DNA of 64,000 bases from positions 70,466-134,465 of the forward strand of contig DATAGZ010000018.1 of the NCBI GenBank assembly GCA_036263455.1, read 5' to 3'. This document shows positions 1-8,629 of this stretch, piece after piece; positions within the stretch are counted from its first letter, which is position 1, and the number at the start of each line of letters is the position of its first letter. The translations under genes were made by a program, and so were the position numbers. The stretch comes from DATAGZ01 sp036263455. Its GTDB lineage: Bacteria; Pseudomonadota; Alphaproteobacteria; Dongiales; Dongiaceae. The notes under the pieces are model-generated. The model searched no databases. It was not told the DNA's origin and saw only the letters and a program-made list of their open reading frames with translations.

Positions 1-229
1 GGCGGATAGCGACCTCTTGGCCCGTCTTCGGATTCCGGCCCACGCGTTCGCTTTTCATACGGACCAGGAAAGAACCGAAAGAGGAGATTTTGACGCTCTC
101 CCCTTGAACAAGCGTATCAACGATTTCTTCGAGGATTTGATCGACCAGTTGCGAGGATTCGTGGCGCGAGAGCCCTACCTCTTGGTATACAGATTCACTT
201 AGCTGCGCTCGCGTCAGACTCTCAGCCAC
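1..229 (-). CDS. ihfA: integration host factor subunit alpha (partial, 3' end beyond window)
   Basis: Alpha subunit of the IHF heterodimer, a nucleoid protein that bends DNA at specific sites. About 76 N-terminal residues are present. They read as an HU/IHF fold beginning [20 protein letters not shown], with the conserved FGSF turn and the [12 protein letters not shown] stretch of the beta-arm. The gene runs off the left edge, so roughly the last quarter is missing. The start is a GTG at 227-229, chosen because a purine-rich Shine-Dalgarno (GGGGAGAGGGG) lies just upstream and no in-frame ATG fits. It lies 69 bp downstream of fabH, which is the usual alphaproteobacterial order plsX-fabH-ihfA, so it is probably cotranscribed with the fatty acid genes. 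Confidence 0.93.
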   Translation of the reverse strand, partial: MAESLTRAQLSESVYQEVGLSRHESSQLVDQILEEIVDTLVQGESVKISSFGSFLVRMKSERVGRNPKTGQEVAIR

Positions 230-298
230 CGGCCCCTCTCCCCATTGGCGTACTGTACCGAATCTGCTGTTTTGCGTCAATGGAATTGCGGCCCTCGC

Positions 299-1267
299 TC
301 ACCAACGCACCAGCGCGGAACCCCAAGAAAAACCTCCACCCATCGCCTCGAGCAGCACGAGATGTCCTGGCTGGATGCGTTGATCGCTCGCCGCCTCGGC
401 GAGTGCGAGGGGAATCGATGCCGCGGAGGTATTGGCGTGGCGATCGATCGTGACGACGACCTTCTCCATCGGCAGTCGTAATTTCTGCGCCATATTTTGA
501 ATAATCCGCAAATTGGCTTGATGAGGGACCAGCCAATCGATGGCGCTCGGCATAATGCCTGTCGCGGCGATGGCCGCATCCACCGCTTCCGACAGATGAG
601 CCACCGCGTGTTTGAAGACGTCCCGTCCCGCCATGCGGACATGGCCAACCGTACCGGTCGCCGATGGCCCGCCATCGACGTAAAGCCGATCGTAATGCGC
701 CCCATCTGCGAAAAGATGAGTGGTCAGAATGCCGCGATCCGCAAGCTGTCCGGCCTGCTCCTGGGCGTCGAGCACTACGGCACCCGCGCCGTCGCCGAAC
801 AGGACGCATGTGCCGCGGTCGGTCCAGTCGAGAATGCGCGAGAAGGTCTCCGCCCCGATCACGAGTGCGCGGCGCACCTGTCCCAGCTTGAGAAAATTAT
901 CCGCAATCGCCAGCGCATAGATGAAACCTGAACAGACCGCCTGGACGTCGAAGGCCATGCCACGCGCACCCAGGCGGTGCTGGACCTTGGTGGCGGTCGC
1001 CGGAAAAGTATGGTCGGGGGTGGTCGTGGCAACCAGCACGAGATCGACCGTCTCCGCCGCGATTCCGGCGTAGGCGAGCGCGGCGAGCGCGGCATGGAAA
1101 GCGAGGTCTGAGGTCAATTCACCCTCGGCGGCGATCCTCCGCTCGGCTATCCCCGTACGCTGGCGAATCCATTCGTCGCTGGTTTCCAGCGAGCGCGCCA
1201 GCTCATCATTCGTGACGACCCGCTCGGGCAGATATTTGCCGACGCCTACTACGACCGAGCGCCGCAT
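299..1267 (-). CDS. fabH: beta-ketoacyl-ACP synthase III
   Basis: Condenses acetyl-CoA with malonyl-ACP to start type II fatty acid synthesis. The protein has 322 residues, normal for FabH. The thiolase-fold catalytic triad is intact: Cys112 in AVCSGF, His249 in VPHQANLR and Asn279 in [10 protein letters not shown]. The C-terminal [13 protein letters not shown] is typical. It starts 3 bp after the plsX stop and precedes ihfA, so plsX-fabH are very likely one transcript. PlsX and FabH couple phospholipid and fatty acid synthesis, and the adjacency is conserved in many bacteria. No unusual features. Confidence 0.97.
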   Translation of the reverse strand: MRRSVVVGVGKYLPERVVTNDELARSLETSDEWIRQRTGIAERRIAAEGELTSDLAFHAALAALAYAGIAAETVDLVLVATTTPDHTFPATATKVQHRLGARGMAFDVQAVCSGFIYALAIADNFLKLGQVRRALVIGAETFSRILDWTDRGTCVLFGDGAGAVVLDAQEQAGQLADRGILTTHLFADGAHYDRLYVDGGPSATGTVGHVRMAGRDVFKHAVAHLSEAVDAAIAATGIMPSAIDWLVPHQANLRIIQNMAQKLRLPMEKVVVTIDRHANTSAASIPLALAEAASDQRIQPGHLVLLEAMGGGFSWGSALVRW

Positions 1268-1270
1268 AAA

Positions 1271-2311
1271 CTACACGTCTGCAGCCGCTGCGGCCTGATG
1301 GATGACGCGCGCGAATTCGTTTTGCATCTTGTCGATAGCTCCATGGGTCACCATGTCGATGGCTACCGAGATGGCATTGGCGAAGCCGAAGGAATCCGTG
1401 CCGCCATGGCTCTTAACGCAAATCCCGTTCAGTCCCATGAAAATTGCCCCGTTATACCGGCGCGGATCGACACGCACGCGCAAGGCACGCAGGGCCGGCT
1501 TGCAGAGCAAATAGCCGAGCTGAGCCAGCCAGGACGAGCGCAAAGTCTGGCGCAGGAAATGCGAGTATAGCTTTACGGTCCCCTCTATGGTTTTCAAGGC
1601 CACATTACCGGTGAAACCATCGGTCACGATAACATCCACCGTCCCTTTAGTGATATCGTCTCCCTCGACGAAGCCCACGAACCGACCAGGCAGGTGATTC
1701 TGCCGCAGGAGGGCGCTTGCCTCCTTGAGGACGTCGTGGCCTTTCATTTCTTCCGAGCCAATATTGAGGAGCGCCATGCTGGGCTCGCGCACGCCGAGGA
1801 CCGTGCGGGCGAAGACGTTTCCCATCACCGCGAACTGAACCAGGTTGGCCGCATCGCAGGAGATATTGGCGCCCAGGTCCAGCATGACCGATTCCGAGCG
1901 AAGGGTCGGGAAAAAAGAGGCAATCGCCGGTCGGTCGATGCCCGGCAGGGTCCTGAGTATGAATTTCGCGAGCGCCATCAGCGCTCCGGTATTGCCCGCC
2001 GAGACCACCGCTTGCGCTTTGCCTTCCTTGACAAATTCGATGGCGAGCCGCATCGAGCTGTCCTTGCCGGCGCGCAAGGCCTGGCCCGGCTTTTCATCCG
2101 GACCGACGACCTGATCGGTATGGTGAATTTCGCTGCAGGCGGCCAGCGAAGCCAATGGCGCCAGCAGGGAAGAAAGACGCCCCTCCGGCCCAAAGAAATG
2201 AAATCGAGCATGGGGAAACCGTTCGCGGGCAAGTTCGGCGCCGGCAATGACGATGTCAGGCGCCGCATCGCCACCCATGGCGTCCAGGGCTATCGCGATT
2301 GGCGTGGTCAT
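1271..2311 (-). CDS. plsX: phosphate acyltransferase PlsX
   Basis: Makes acyl-phosphate from acyl-ACP, the first step of the PlsX/PlsY route to lysophosphatidate; a peripheral membrane enzyme. The protein has 346 residues from the ATG at 2309-2311 and opens with IALDAMGGDAAP, the family signature, followed by VVSAGNTGALMA and GLNGICVKSHGG. An ORF extension reaches 2338 but overlaps rpmF and lacks family similarity, so the shorter start was chosen. It sits 7 bp after rpmF, the classic rpmF-plsX-fabH arrangement that links ribosome and membrane synthesis. Confidence 0.96.
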   Translation of the reverse strand: MTTPIAIALDAMGGDAAPDIVIAGAELARERFPHARFHFFGPEGRLSSLLAPLASLAACSEIHHTDQVVGPDEKPGQALRAGKDSSMRLAIEFVKEGKAQAVVSAGNTGALMALAKFILRTLPGIDRPAIASFFPTLRSESVMLDLGANISCDAANLVQFAVMGNVFARTVLGVREPSMALLNIGSEEMKGHDVLKEASALLRQNHLPGRFVGFVEGDDITKGTVDVIVTDGFTGNVALKTIEGTVKLYSHFLRQTLRSSWLAQLGYLLCKPALRALRVRVDPRRYNGAIFMGLNGICVKSHGGTDSFGFANAISVAIDMVTHGAIDKMQNEFARVIHQAAAAADV

Positions 2312-2318
2312 CCGACTG

Positions 2319-2501
2319 CTACGCCGGACGCTGCACACTCACCTCGCGACCATCATACTGACCGCAGGCGGGACATACATGATGGGGCCGCTTGATTTCG
2401 CCACAATTGCTGCATTCTATCGAGCCTTCCAGGGGCAAGGCGTGATGCGCACGCCGCATGTCGCGCCGCGACCGGCTGGTTCTTTTCTTGGGAACGGCCA
2501 T
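2319..2501 (-). CDS. rpmF: 50S ribosomal protein L32
   Basis: Small large-subunit ribosomal protein of 60 residues. It starts [20 protein letters not shown], as L32 does, and has a four-cysteine zinc ribbon: Cys30, Cys33, Cys43 and Cys46 (CSNC and CPAC). It therefore belongs to the zinc-binding (C+) type. It heads the rpmF-plsX-fabH-ihfA run. In many alphaproteobacteria a DUF177/YceD gene sits next to rpmF or between the cytochrome chaperone gene and plsX; none is present in the 71 bp upstream here. Confidence 0.96.
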   Translation of the reverse strand: MAVPKKRTSRSRRDMRRAHHALPLEGSIECSNCGEIKRPHHVCPACGQYDGREVSVQRPA

Positions 2502-2572
2502 GATTACTCCTAAAAATATAAGGGCAGCACTAGGTGCCGCCGTCTGCCCCGCTTCTAGCGAAAAAGCGGCTG

Positions 2573-3100
2573 TTATGCAAGCCCTGCAAAAGCGATCTTG
2601 CCCGTGGCCATGACCGCCATCTCTTGGTCCGCCAGCACCCTGGCGGTGGCCTGAACATACCGGTTCATGCGCAGAAGCCGGGTATCATCGGCAGCCAGGC
2701 GCTCCCGATAGAGATTCCTACGCAGTGCCGGCGCGATATCGCCTTTTTCGAGCCCCTCTTCGTAGGCTTGTAGGCGCCCCTTGAGCGCTCCGGCCATGAA
2801 TCGGACACGCCGGGCGACACCCAGATCGCCCGCCCCGAGTTCTCTGAGGTTAAGATCCATGTCATCGACGAAACGTTCAAGCAGGGATCGCGCCAGCAGC
2901 TCGCTGGTTTTTCCTTCCGCCTTGAGGCGCAGCAGAAGCAAGGCGAGGTGAAGCGCCAGCATGTCGAAACGGCCGTCCGGGTCATCCATCACGCCAAGCT
3001 CGCGGAAAAAAACCGGCTGACGCGACTGGGTAACGATCGCGGCATAAAGCCTGTCGGCCGCCGGCATGTCCCGGCTGGGCGAGGAACGGAATGGCCACAT
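2573..3100 (-). CDS. ubiquinol-cytochrome c chaperone family protein (CBP3/UQCC1-like)
   Basis: 175-residue member of the ubiquinol-cytochrome c chaperone family, whose mitochondrial relatives (Cbp3/UQCC1) help cytochrome b assembly. The visible family signs are [16 protein letters not shown] near the N-terminus, the helix [15 protein letters not shown], the stretch [24 protein letters not shown] (residues about 72-95) and [17 protein letters not shown]. No signal peptide or membrane span is seen, so a cytoplasmic chaperone is expected. It is divergent from bamE, an adjacency common in alphaproteobacteria. The exact client is inferred from the family. Confidence 0.88.
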   Translation of the reverse strand: MWPFRSSPSRDMPAADRLYAAIVTQSRQPVFFRELGVMDDPDGRFDMLALHLALLLLRLKAEGKTSELLARSLLERFVDDMDLNLRELGAGDLGVARRVRFMAGALKGRLQAYEEGLEKGDIAPALRRNLYRERLAADDTRLLRMNRYVQATARVLADQEMAVMATGKIAFAGLA

Positions 3101-3162
3101 GGTTTTCCTTGCTCGTAGGGGAAGCCTGGATTAAATAATCGGTTCGGATGAGGGTGGCAAGA

Positions 3163-3654
3163 ATGAAAAGGACGGTATCTTCGCTCGCGCTGGCACTCGC
3201 TCTTTGCGCCTGCAGCCCGATCGTGGAACAGCATGGCAACCGACCGGACGAAGACCAAGTGGTGAAGATCAGTCCCGGCGTCGATGACAAGACGCAGGTC
3301 GCCCATGTCTTGGGATCTCCCACCTCCGTTTCCACCTTTGACGACAGGACCTGGTATTATATTTCGCGCAGGACCGCGCGGCTTGCCTTCTTCGATCCGA
3401 AGGTCCTCGAGCAGGAAACCTTGGCCATCCGTTTCGACAAGGACAATATTGTCGAGGATATGCGGATCTATGACGAGAAACAGGGCAAGCAAATCGCCTA
3501 TATCGATCGCGAAACACCCACCCAAGGCACCGATTTCAGCATTCTCGAGCAATTGCTGGGCAATGTCGGCCGTTTCACCTCTCCCGATAGCGGTGGCGGC
3601 AAGGGTGGATCTGGCGGTGGAAGCGGCGGCGGTAGTGGCGGTGGCGGTTACTAA
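3163..3654 (+). CDS. bamE: outer membrane assembly lipoprotein BamE (SmpA/OmlA family)
   Basis: Lipoprotein subunit of the BAM complex, which folds outer-membrane proteins. The 163-residue precursor has a short signal with lipobox LCAC, so Cys17 would be lipidated. The SmpA/OmlA core follows (KISPGVDDKTQVAHVLGSPT, then WYYISRRTARLAFF). The start at 3163 was preferred over the ATG at 3148 because GAGGGTGG is ideally placed before it and the shorter form gives a compact signal peptide. The last roughly 20 residues are almost pure glycine and serine, a low-complexity tail outside the BamE core. It is divergent from the cytochrome chaperone gene. Confidence 0.92.
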   Translation: MKRTVSSLALALALCACSPIVEQHGNRPDEDQVVKISPGVDDKTQVAHVLGSPTSVSTFDDRTWYYISRRTARLAFFDPKVLEQETLAIRFDKDNIVEDMRIYDEKQGKQIAYIDRETPTQGTDFSILEQLLGNVGRFTSPDSGGGKGGSGGGSGGGSGGGGY

Positions 3655-3660
3655 TGCTAG

Positions 3661-4443
3661 CTACTGCATGAACCAGCCGTGACTGACGACGAGCGATTGG
3701 CCGGTCAGGGCATTGGTTGGAAACGAAGCCAGGAACAGCGCAACCTCGGCCACGTCCTCGGTAGTGGTGAATTGACCGTCCACCGTGTCTTTGAGCATTA
3801 CTTTTTCCACAACATCCTGTTCGCTTATTCCTAATTCCTTGGCCTGTTCGGGGATTTGTTTTTCGACAAGTGGCGTGCGGACGAAACCGGGGCAAATGAC
3901 ATTGGCTCGGACATTGTGATGTGCCCCCTCTTTCGCCACGGTCTCGCAGAGGCCGATCAGACCGTGCTTGGCCGTCACGTAGGGCGCCTTGAGGGGCGAG
4001 GCTTCCTTGGAATGGACCGATCCCATATAGATAATCGATCCGCTTTTCCTTTCATACATATGCGGCAGGCAGGCCCGGGTAGTGAGAAACGCGCCATCGA
4101 GATGGATCGCCAGGAGCCGACGCCAATCGGCGAGCCGCAGCTTCTCGATGGGGTCGATATGCTGGATGCCGGCATTGGAGACCAAGATATCCACTTGGCC
4201 CCAATGGTCGAGAACCATCGATACGCCCGCCTCGACTTGGGATTCATCGGTGACATCCATGGCGATGCCGAGCGCCGCCTCTTCGTTGGGCGATAATTCG
4301 CGGGCGACCTTTTGCGCGCCCGCCAGGTTGAGGTCGGCGATGGCGACCTTCGCCCCTTCCCGCGCGAAAACCTGAGCCATATGCAGGCCAATCCCGCTGG
4401 CCGCGCCGGTGATGATCGCGATCTTATCCTTTAGCCTTCCCAT
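3661..4443 (-). CDS. bdhA: 3-hydroxybutyrate dehydrogenase (SDR family)
   Basis: NAD-dependent short-chain dehydrogenase that most likely interconverts 3-hydroxybutyrate and acetoacetate in polyhydroxybutyrate turnover. Rossmann motif TGAASGIG is near residue 12, NAG follows ([13 protein letters not shown]), and the Ser-Tyr-Lys set appears in GSVHS and PYVTAKHG. The substrate region [20 protein letters not shown] matches 3-hydroxybutyrate dehydrogenases. The ATG at 4443 has a good GAAAGGGA site; an upstream ATG at 4461 overlaps the patatin stop (TAATG) and is a plausible alternative. It forms an operon with the patatin gene upstream, a recurrent alphaproteobacterial pair. Confidence 0.9.
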   Translation of the reverse strand: MGRLKDKIAIITGAASGIGLHMAQVFAREGAKVAIADLNLAGAQKVARELSPNEEAALGIAMDVTDESQVEAGVSMVLDHWGQVDILVSNAGIQHIDPIEKLRLADWRRLLAIHLDGAFLTTRACLPHMYERKSGSIIYMGSVHSKEASPLKAPYVTAKHGLIGLCETVAKEGAHHNVRANVICPGFVRTPLVEKQIPEQAKELGISEQDVVEKVMLKDTVDGQFTTTEDVAEVALFLASFPTNALTGQSLVVSHGWFMQ

Positions 4444-4460
4444 ATCGTCCCTTTCCGCCA

Positions 4461-5624
4461 TTAATCGCGATTGGAATAATCGTAAATGGCTACGCCGGAA
4501 AAATTCGTCGGCCGCTCATAAATTGCCTGGTGACGCAGGGTGCGCACCGTATCGTAATAACCGGCGCGCCAGTGTTCCCGCATGCTGAGCCGTGAAAATT
4601 CGTAATCCTTGGAATATCCCTCGTACTGGCGGGCGTGATAGATGAGATGGACAAGGTTATAGCATTTGAAACTGCCATATTCCTTCAAGGCCTGGACCGC
4701 CGAGACCTCCTTCATTTCCTCAGGCAGGGTTTCGAGGAGATTGGCGATGGCGTGGCGCAGGTGCTGGTTGGTGATGAAACGCTCGGAATTCTCGCGCGTC
4801 CGGCTCGAATAAATGATCTCCTTGCGGCGGGTGGCGACCTCGCTGAGATTGGTGGGAAGGGCGCCGCGCGCGCTCCACAGATCGACCTGGAAGGCGAGCG
4901 TATCCTGCTGCGGCCCATATTCGAGCACCCACTGCAGGGGTGTATTGGAGACTAAGCCGCCGTCCCAATAATATTCGCCATCGATATCGATCGCAGGGAA
5001 GCCTGGCGGCAGGGCGGCGCTCGCGATGATGTGCTCGGGGCCGATAATCCGGTCGCGATTGTCGAAATAGACGAAATTGCCGGTGCGGACATTGACCGCG
5101 CCGACGCTCAGGCGCATGGGCGTATTGTTGATCAGATCGAAATCCACGAACTTCATAAGAGTGGCGGCGAGATTCTTGGTGTCATAGAAGCTCGTCGCCT
5201 CGGTGGCGGCCAGGAGCGGCCAGTAAGGGAGCGGCAGGCGCGGCTCGTAAAAGTTCGTCACGCCCTGAAACAGCGCCGAGGCAGCATTGATCTGATTGAC
5301 CAGGCGGCGCATCGATGCACCCTTGGACACCGAGCTCCAGACTTCATTGAGCAAATTGCTGATCCCCGAAGCCGTGATCGTATGCCAGAAACCGCGCAGT
5401 TTTTCCGCGCGCATTTCGGGCGGATTTCCCGCTATGATCGCCGCGTTCAATGCACCGATTGAAATACCCGCCACCCAGTCGGGATGCAGGTTTGCCTCCG
5501 AGAGGGCCTGGTAGACGCCGCCCTGATACGCCCCCAGCGCCCCGCCGCCTTGCAGCAAGAGAACGATCGCTTCGAAGGGCGGCCGTTCCTTGCGCCGGTG
5601 AGATTTGATCAGGGTTTCGGACAT
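4461..5624 (-). CDS. patatin-like phospholipase family protein
   Basis: Patatin-fold serine hydrolase, 387 residues from the ATG at 5624. It carries the oxyanion-hole motif [11 protein letters not shown] (residues 26-36), nucleophile elbow GISIG (Ser55) and catalytic aspartate in DGG (Asp221). The C-terminal third, with [18 protein letters not shown], matches the extra domain common in alphaproteobacterial patatins located next to bdhA. Substrate is unknown: phospholipid or an intracellular polyester are both reasonable given the neighbour. A GTG at 5663 would add 13 residues; neither start has a convincing ribosome site. No signal peptide, so cytoplasmic. Confidence 0.88.
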   Translation of the reverse strand: MSETLIKSHRRKERPPFEAIVLLLQGGGALGAYQGGVYQALSEANLHPDWVAGISIGALNAAIIAGNPPEMRAEKLRGFWHTITASGISNLLNEVWSSVSKGASMRRLVNQINAASALFQGVTNFYEPRLPLPYWPLLAATEATSFYDTKNLAATLMKFVDFDLINNTPMRLSVGAVNVRTGNFVYFDNRDRIIGPEHIIASAALPPGFPAIDIDGEYYWDGGLVSNTPLQWVLEYGPQQDTLAFQVDLWSARGALPTNLSEVATRRKEIIYSSRTRENSERFITNQHLRHAIANLLETLPEEMKEVSAVQALKEYGSFKCYNLVHLIYHARQYEGYSKDYEFSRLSMREHWRAGYYDTVRTLRHQAIYERPTNFSGVAIYDYSNRD

Positions 5625-5722
5625 CGGAGAAAACTTCTTGTCCGGGTGAAACACAATTTCCACCGCTTGGTTCCGCTTGCGTGATCTAGGCGGGCCTGAA
5701 ATACTCCGCAGCAGGAGACAAG

Positions 5723-6673
5723 ATGAAGATCGGCATGATCACCGACTCCTTGGGCCATCTCGGCTTCGAGGACATGCTCAGGGCGAGCGCGGAGCTGGGA
5801 CTTGAGCAATTGGAATTTGCCTGCGGCAATTGGTCGAAGGCACCTCACCTCGATCTCGAGCGCCTGCTGGAAAGCGCCTCCGCGCGGCAGGACTTCCAGG
5901 CCAAGATCCGGGACCACGGGTTGGAGATCGTCGCCCTCAACTGCTCGGGCAACCAGCTGGCACCCGGGGATTACGGTAAGCGTCACGACGCAGTGGTGCG
6001 CAAGACCTTTCGGCTCGCCCGACTTCTCGGTATTTCACGCGTGGTGATGATGTCGGGACTGCCCGGAGGGCCGGGCGATGCCAATCCCAATTGGATCGTG
6101 ACCGCTTGGCCCCCCGAGGCGGCGGCGGCGCTGCGCTGGCAATGGGAGGAGGTCGCCATCCCCTACTGGCGCGAGCTCGCCGGTTACGGAAGGGAATGCG
6201 GCATCGACAAGATCTGCATCGAAATTCACGGGACCCAGCTCGTCTATAACACCGCGACCATGTTGCGCCTGCGTGATGCAGCCGGCGAGAATGTCGGCGC
6301 CAATTTCGATCCGAGCCATATGATGTGGATGGGCGGCGAACCCTTGACCGCCATAAGGCGCCTCAAAGGTGCGATCTTCCATGTCCATGCCAAGGACACG
6401 CGGATCGATCGCGAGAATGCGGACCCCAACACCTTGCTCGAGACCAAGCCCAGCGACCGGGTGTCGGAGCGCGCCTGGAATTACGTCACGCTCGGCTATG
6501 GACATGGCGAAGGCTGGTGGCGCGATTTCATCACGCTGCTCGCGCAGATCGGTTACGATGACGTGCTCAGCATCGAGCATGAGGATTGCACCATGTCGCC
6601 GCTCGAAGGGATGCGGCGTTCGGTGGCGTTCCTGCAAAATGTCCTGATCCGCGAGGTTACGGCTACCCGTTAG
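5723..6673 (+). CDS. sugar phosphate isomerase/epimerase family protein (AP endonuclease 2-type TIM barrel)
   Basis: 316-residue TIM-barrel protein of the xylose-isomerase-like family. Barrel-end metal-ligand motifs are visible: ICIEIHG, ANFDPSHMMWMG, FHVHAKDTRI and LSIEHED. The family covers isomerases and epimerases of sugars or inositols; the exact substrate cannot be told from sequence. The ATG follows a GGAG-containing site (CAGCAGGAGACAAG). It is divergent from the patatin gene and convergent with rpoH, with the two 3' ends overlapping by 11 bp. It is not adjacent to a transporter, so context does not help. Confidence 0.85.
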   Translation: MKIGMITDSLGHLGFEDMLRASAELGLEQLEFACGNWSKAPHLDLERLLESASARQDFQAKIRDHGLEIVALNCSGNQLAPGDYGKRHDAVVRKTFRLARLLGISRVVMMSGLPGGPGDANPNWIVTAWPPEAAAALRWQWEEVAIPYWRELAGYGRECGIDKICIEIHGTQLVYNTATMLRLRDAAGENVGANFDPSHMMWMGGEPLTAIRRLKGAIFHVHAKDTRIDRENADPNTLLETKPSDRVSERAWNYVTLGYGHGEGWWRDFITLLAQIGYDDVLSIEHEDCTMSPLEGMRRSVAFLQNVLIREVTATR

Positions 6674-7577
6674 GCCTGCCTCGACCGGCCGGCACGTCCA
6701 GGGAATTGCGCATGGATTTTTGCAGCTTCTCGAAGGCCCGCACCTCGATCTGGCGCACGCGTTCGCGGCTGATACCAAATTCCTGCGACAGATCCTCGAG
6801 CGTGGCCGGCTCGTCCTTAAGCCGGCGTTCGGCCAGGATCCGCCGCTCGCGCGGGTTGAGCGTCTCGAGCGCCGTTTCCAGCAAGCGGTGGCGCTGGCTC
6901 AACTCCTCATGCTGGGCGAGCGCCGTCTCCTGATTGGCATGATCATCGACCAGCCAATCCTGCCATTCGCTGCTCTCGCTTTCGCCGGCGCGCACGGGCG
7001 CGTTCAGCGAATGGTCCGGCGCGAGCAGGCGCCGGTTCATGTCGATCACATCCTGTTCCGGGACGTCGAGCCGCTGGGCGATTTCCCGGACGTGCTCCGG
7101 CCTGAGATCACCATCCTCTAAGGCGCGTAGCTGGCCCTTAGTCCGGCGCAGGCTGAAGAAGAGCTTCTTCTGGGCCGCCGTGGTGCCGATCTTGACCAAG
7201 GACCAGGAGCGAAGAATATATTCCTGTATGGCCGCGCGTATCCACCACATGGCATACGTCGCCAATCGGAAACCGCGATCCGGATCGAATTTCTTGACCG
7301 CCTGCATCATGCCGATATTTCCTTCCGAGATCAGCTCGGCAACCGGCAGGCCATAGCCGCGATAGCCCATCGCAATCTTGGCGACTAGTCGTAAATGGCT
7401 CGTCACCAATCGATGAGCGGCGCTCGTATCCTGGTGCTCCTGCCAGCGCTTGGCCAGCATGAATTCCTCATCCGCTTCCAGCAGCGGAAATTTCCGAATC
7501 TCATCGAGATAGCGGGCAAGCGAGCCTTCGCTGACCGTGAGCGGCGCTGCGCGCAGCGCAATGTTCGTATTCGCCAT
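6663..7577 (-). CDS. rpoH: RNA polymerase sigma-32 factor
   Basis: Heat-shock sigma factor, 304 residues. Region 2 (SHLRLVAKIAMGYRGYGLP, then FDPDRGFRLATYAMWWIRAAI) and region 4 with a helix-turn-helix (FGISRERVRQIEVRAFEKL) are clear. The diagnostic RpoH box QKKLFFSLR at residues 136-144 separates it from RpoD and RpoS. It lies next to divergently ordered rluD on the same strand, as in other alphaproteobacteria. The 77-bp gap upstream holds a candidate heat-shock-type promoter listed separately, suggesting autoregulation. Confidence 0.96.
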   Translation of the reverse strand: MANTNIALRAAPLTVSEGSLARYLDEIRKFPLLEADEEFMLAKRWQEHQDTSAAHRLVTSHLRLVAKIAMGYRGYGLPVAELISEGNIGMMQAVKKFDPDRGFRLATYAMWWIRAAIQEYILRSWSLVKIGTTAAQKKLFFSLRRTKGQLRALEDGDLRPEHVREIAQRLDVPEQDVIDMNRRLLAPDHSLNAPVRAGESESSEWQDWLVDDHANQETALAQHEELSQRHRLLETALETLNPRERRILAERRLKDEPATLEDLSQEFGISRERVRQIEVRAFEKLQKSMRNSLDVPAGRGRPNG

Positions 7578-7602
7578 AATTGGTGTCCCGCCTCGTGGCT
7601 AT

Positions 7603-7632
7603 CATGTAGGGATTAACAAATCATAGCGCAAG
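7603..7632 (-). promoter_or_regulatory. candidate heat-shock-type promoter of rpoH
   Basis: On the minus strand, CTTG (7632-7629) is followed 17 bp later by CCCTACATG (7611-7603), about 25 bp before the rpoH ATG. Alphaproteobacterial RpoH promoters have a CTTG -35 core and a C-rich/AT -10 core at this spacing, so the match suggests rpoH transcribes itself. Only partial consensus agreement; no start-site evidence. Confidence 0.35.
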
Positions 7633-7654
7633 GCGACGAAAAAGGATAGCAGGT

Positions 7655-8614
7655 TTATCGAGCTAAGCTATTGATTAAATTACGCATATCTTGCGGAAGA
7701 GATGAATCCCATTGCAGAAGGGCCCCGCTGCGCGGGTGCGGAAAACCGAGATGGCTCGCATGGAGGGCCTGGCGGGGAAAGGTCAGCGCCGCGGCCAACG
7801 GCGCCGGATCGAGGCGGGACCGGCGCGCGGACGTAGTGCGGCCATAGACCGGATCCCCGATCAGCGGGTGACCGATCGCCGCCATATGCACGCGGATCTG
7901 GTGGGTTCGACCGGTTTGCAGGCGGCAGCGGACCAGCGCCGCGCCCAACCCGAAGGATTGCTCGAGCGCATAATGCGTGACCGCGGCGCGGCCTCCTTTT
8001 TCCAGCACCGCCATGCGCTTGCGGTCGGTCCGGTGGCGGCCGATATTGCCGGAAACCACGCCCTCCGCGGGCGAGGGGACGCCCCAGATCACGGCCTGAT
8101 ATTCGCGCGCGACGGCGTGCTGGGCGAACAGCTCGGACAGATGACGATGTGCTTCGTCATTTTTGGCGGCCACGATGAGGCCCGACGTATCCTTGTCGAT
8201 GCGATGCACGATGCCGGGGCGCCGCACGCCCCCGATCCCCGACAGGCTCGCGCCGCAATGGGCCAGCAATGCATTGACAAGCGTATCCTCATGATGGCCG
8301 GGCGCGGGGTGAACGACCAGGCCGGCGGGCTTGTCGATGACGACGATGTCCTCATCCTCGAAAATAATGGAAAGCGCCATGGAATGCGGCTCCGGAGCGG
8401 CGGCGATCGGTGGAGGGATGTGGATGGTATAGGTCTCACCCACCCGCGCTTTGTGCGCGGGATCTAGTGCTCGGTCTGTTTTCGGGCCCTCGACATGGCC
8501 AGCTTCGATCAATTGCTTGAGACGAGAACGCGACAAATCGGTGGTCGCCGCGAGAATGCGGTCGAGCCGCTCGCCGGCCTGGGCCGCCGAGATTGTCACC
8601 ACTTTCGTGTCCAT
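7655..8614 (-). CDS. rluD: RluA-family pseudouridine synthase (RluD-like)
   Basis: Converts uridines in 23S rRNA to pseudouridine. The 319-residue protein has an N-terminal S4 RNA-binding domain (GERLDRIL to about residue 60), the family strand VVIDKPAGLVVHP, and the catalytic aspartate motif HRIDKDTSGL, then LQTGRTHQIRVHMAAIGHP. This matches RluD rather than RluB/E families. It lies upstream of rpoH on the same strand and is divergent from the threonine aldolase gene with only 15 bp between start codons, so the two promoters must overlap the coding regions. Confidence 0.93.
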   Translation of the reverse strand: MDTKVVTISAAQAGERLDRILAATTDLSRSRLKQLIEAGHVEGPKTDRALDPAHKARVGETYTIHIPPPIAAAPEPHSMALSIIFEDEDIVVIDKPAGLVVHPAPGHHEDTLVNALLAHCGASLSGIGGVRRPGIVHRIDKDTSGLIVAAKNDEAHRHLSELFAQHAVAREYQAVIWGVPSPAEGVVSGNIGRHRTDRKRMAVLEKGGRAAVTHYALEQSFGLGAALVRCRLQTGRTHQIRVHMAAIGHPLIGDPVYGRTTSARRSRLDPAPLAAALTFPRQALHASHLGFPHPRSGALLQWDSSLPQDMRNLINSLAR

Positions 8615-8629
8615 GTTAAAGGATATAGC

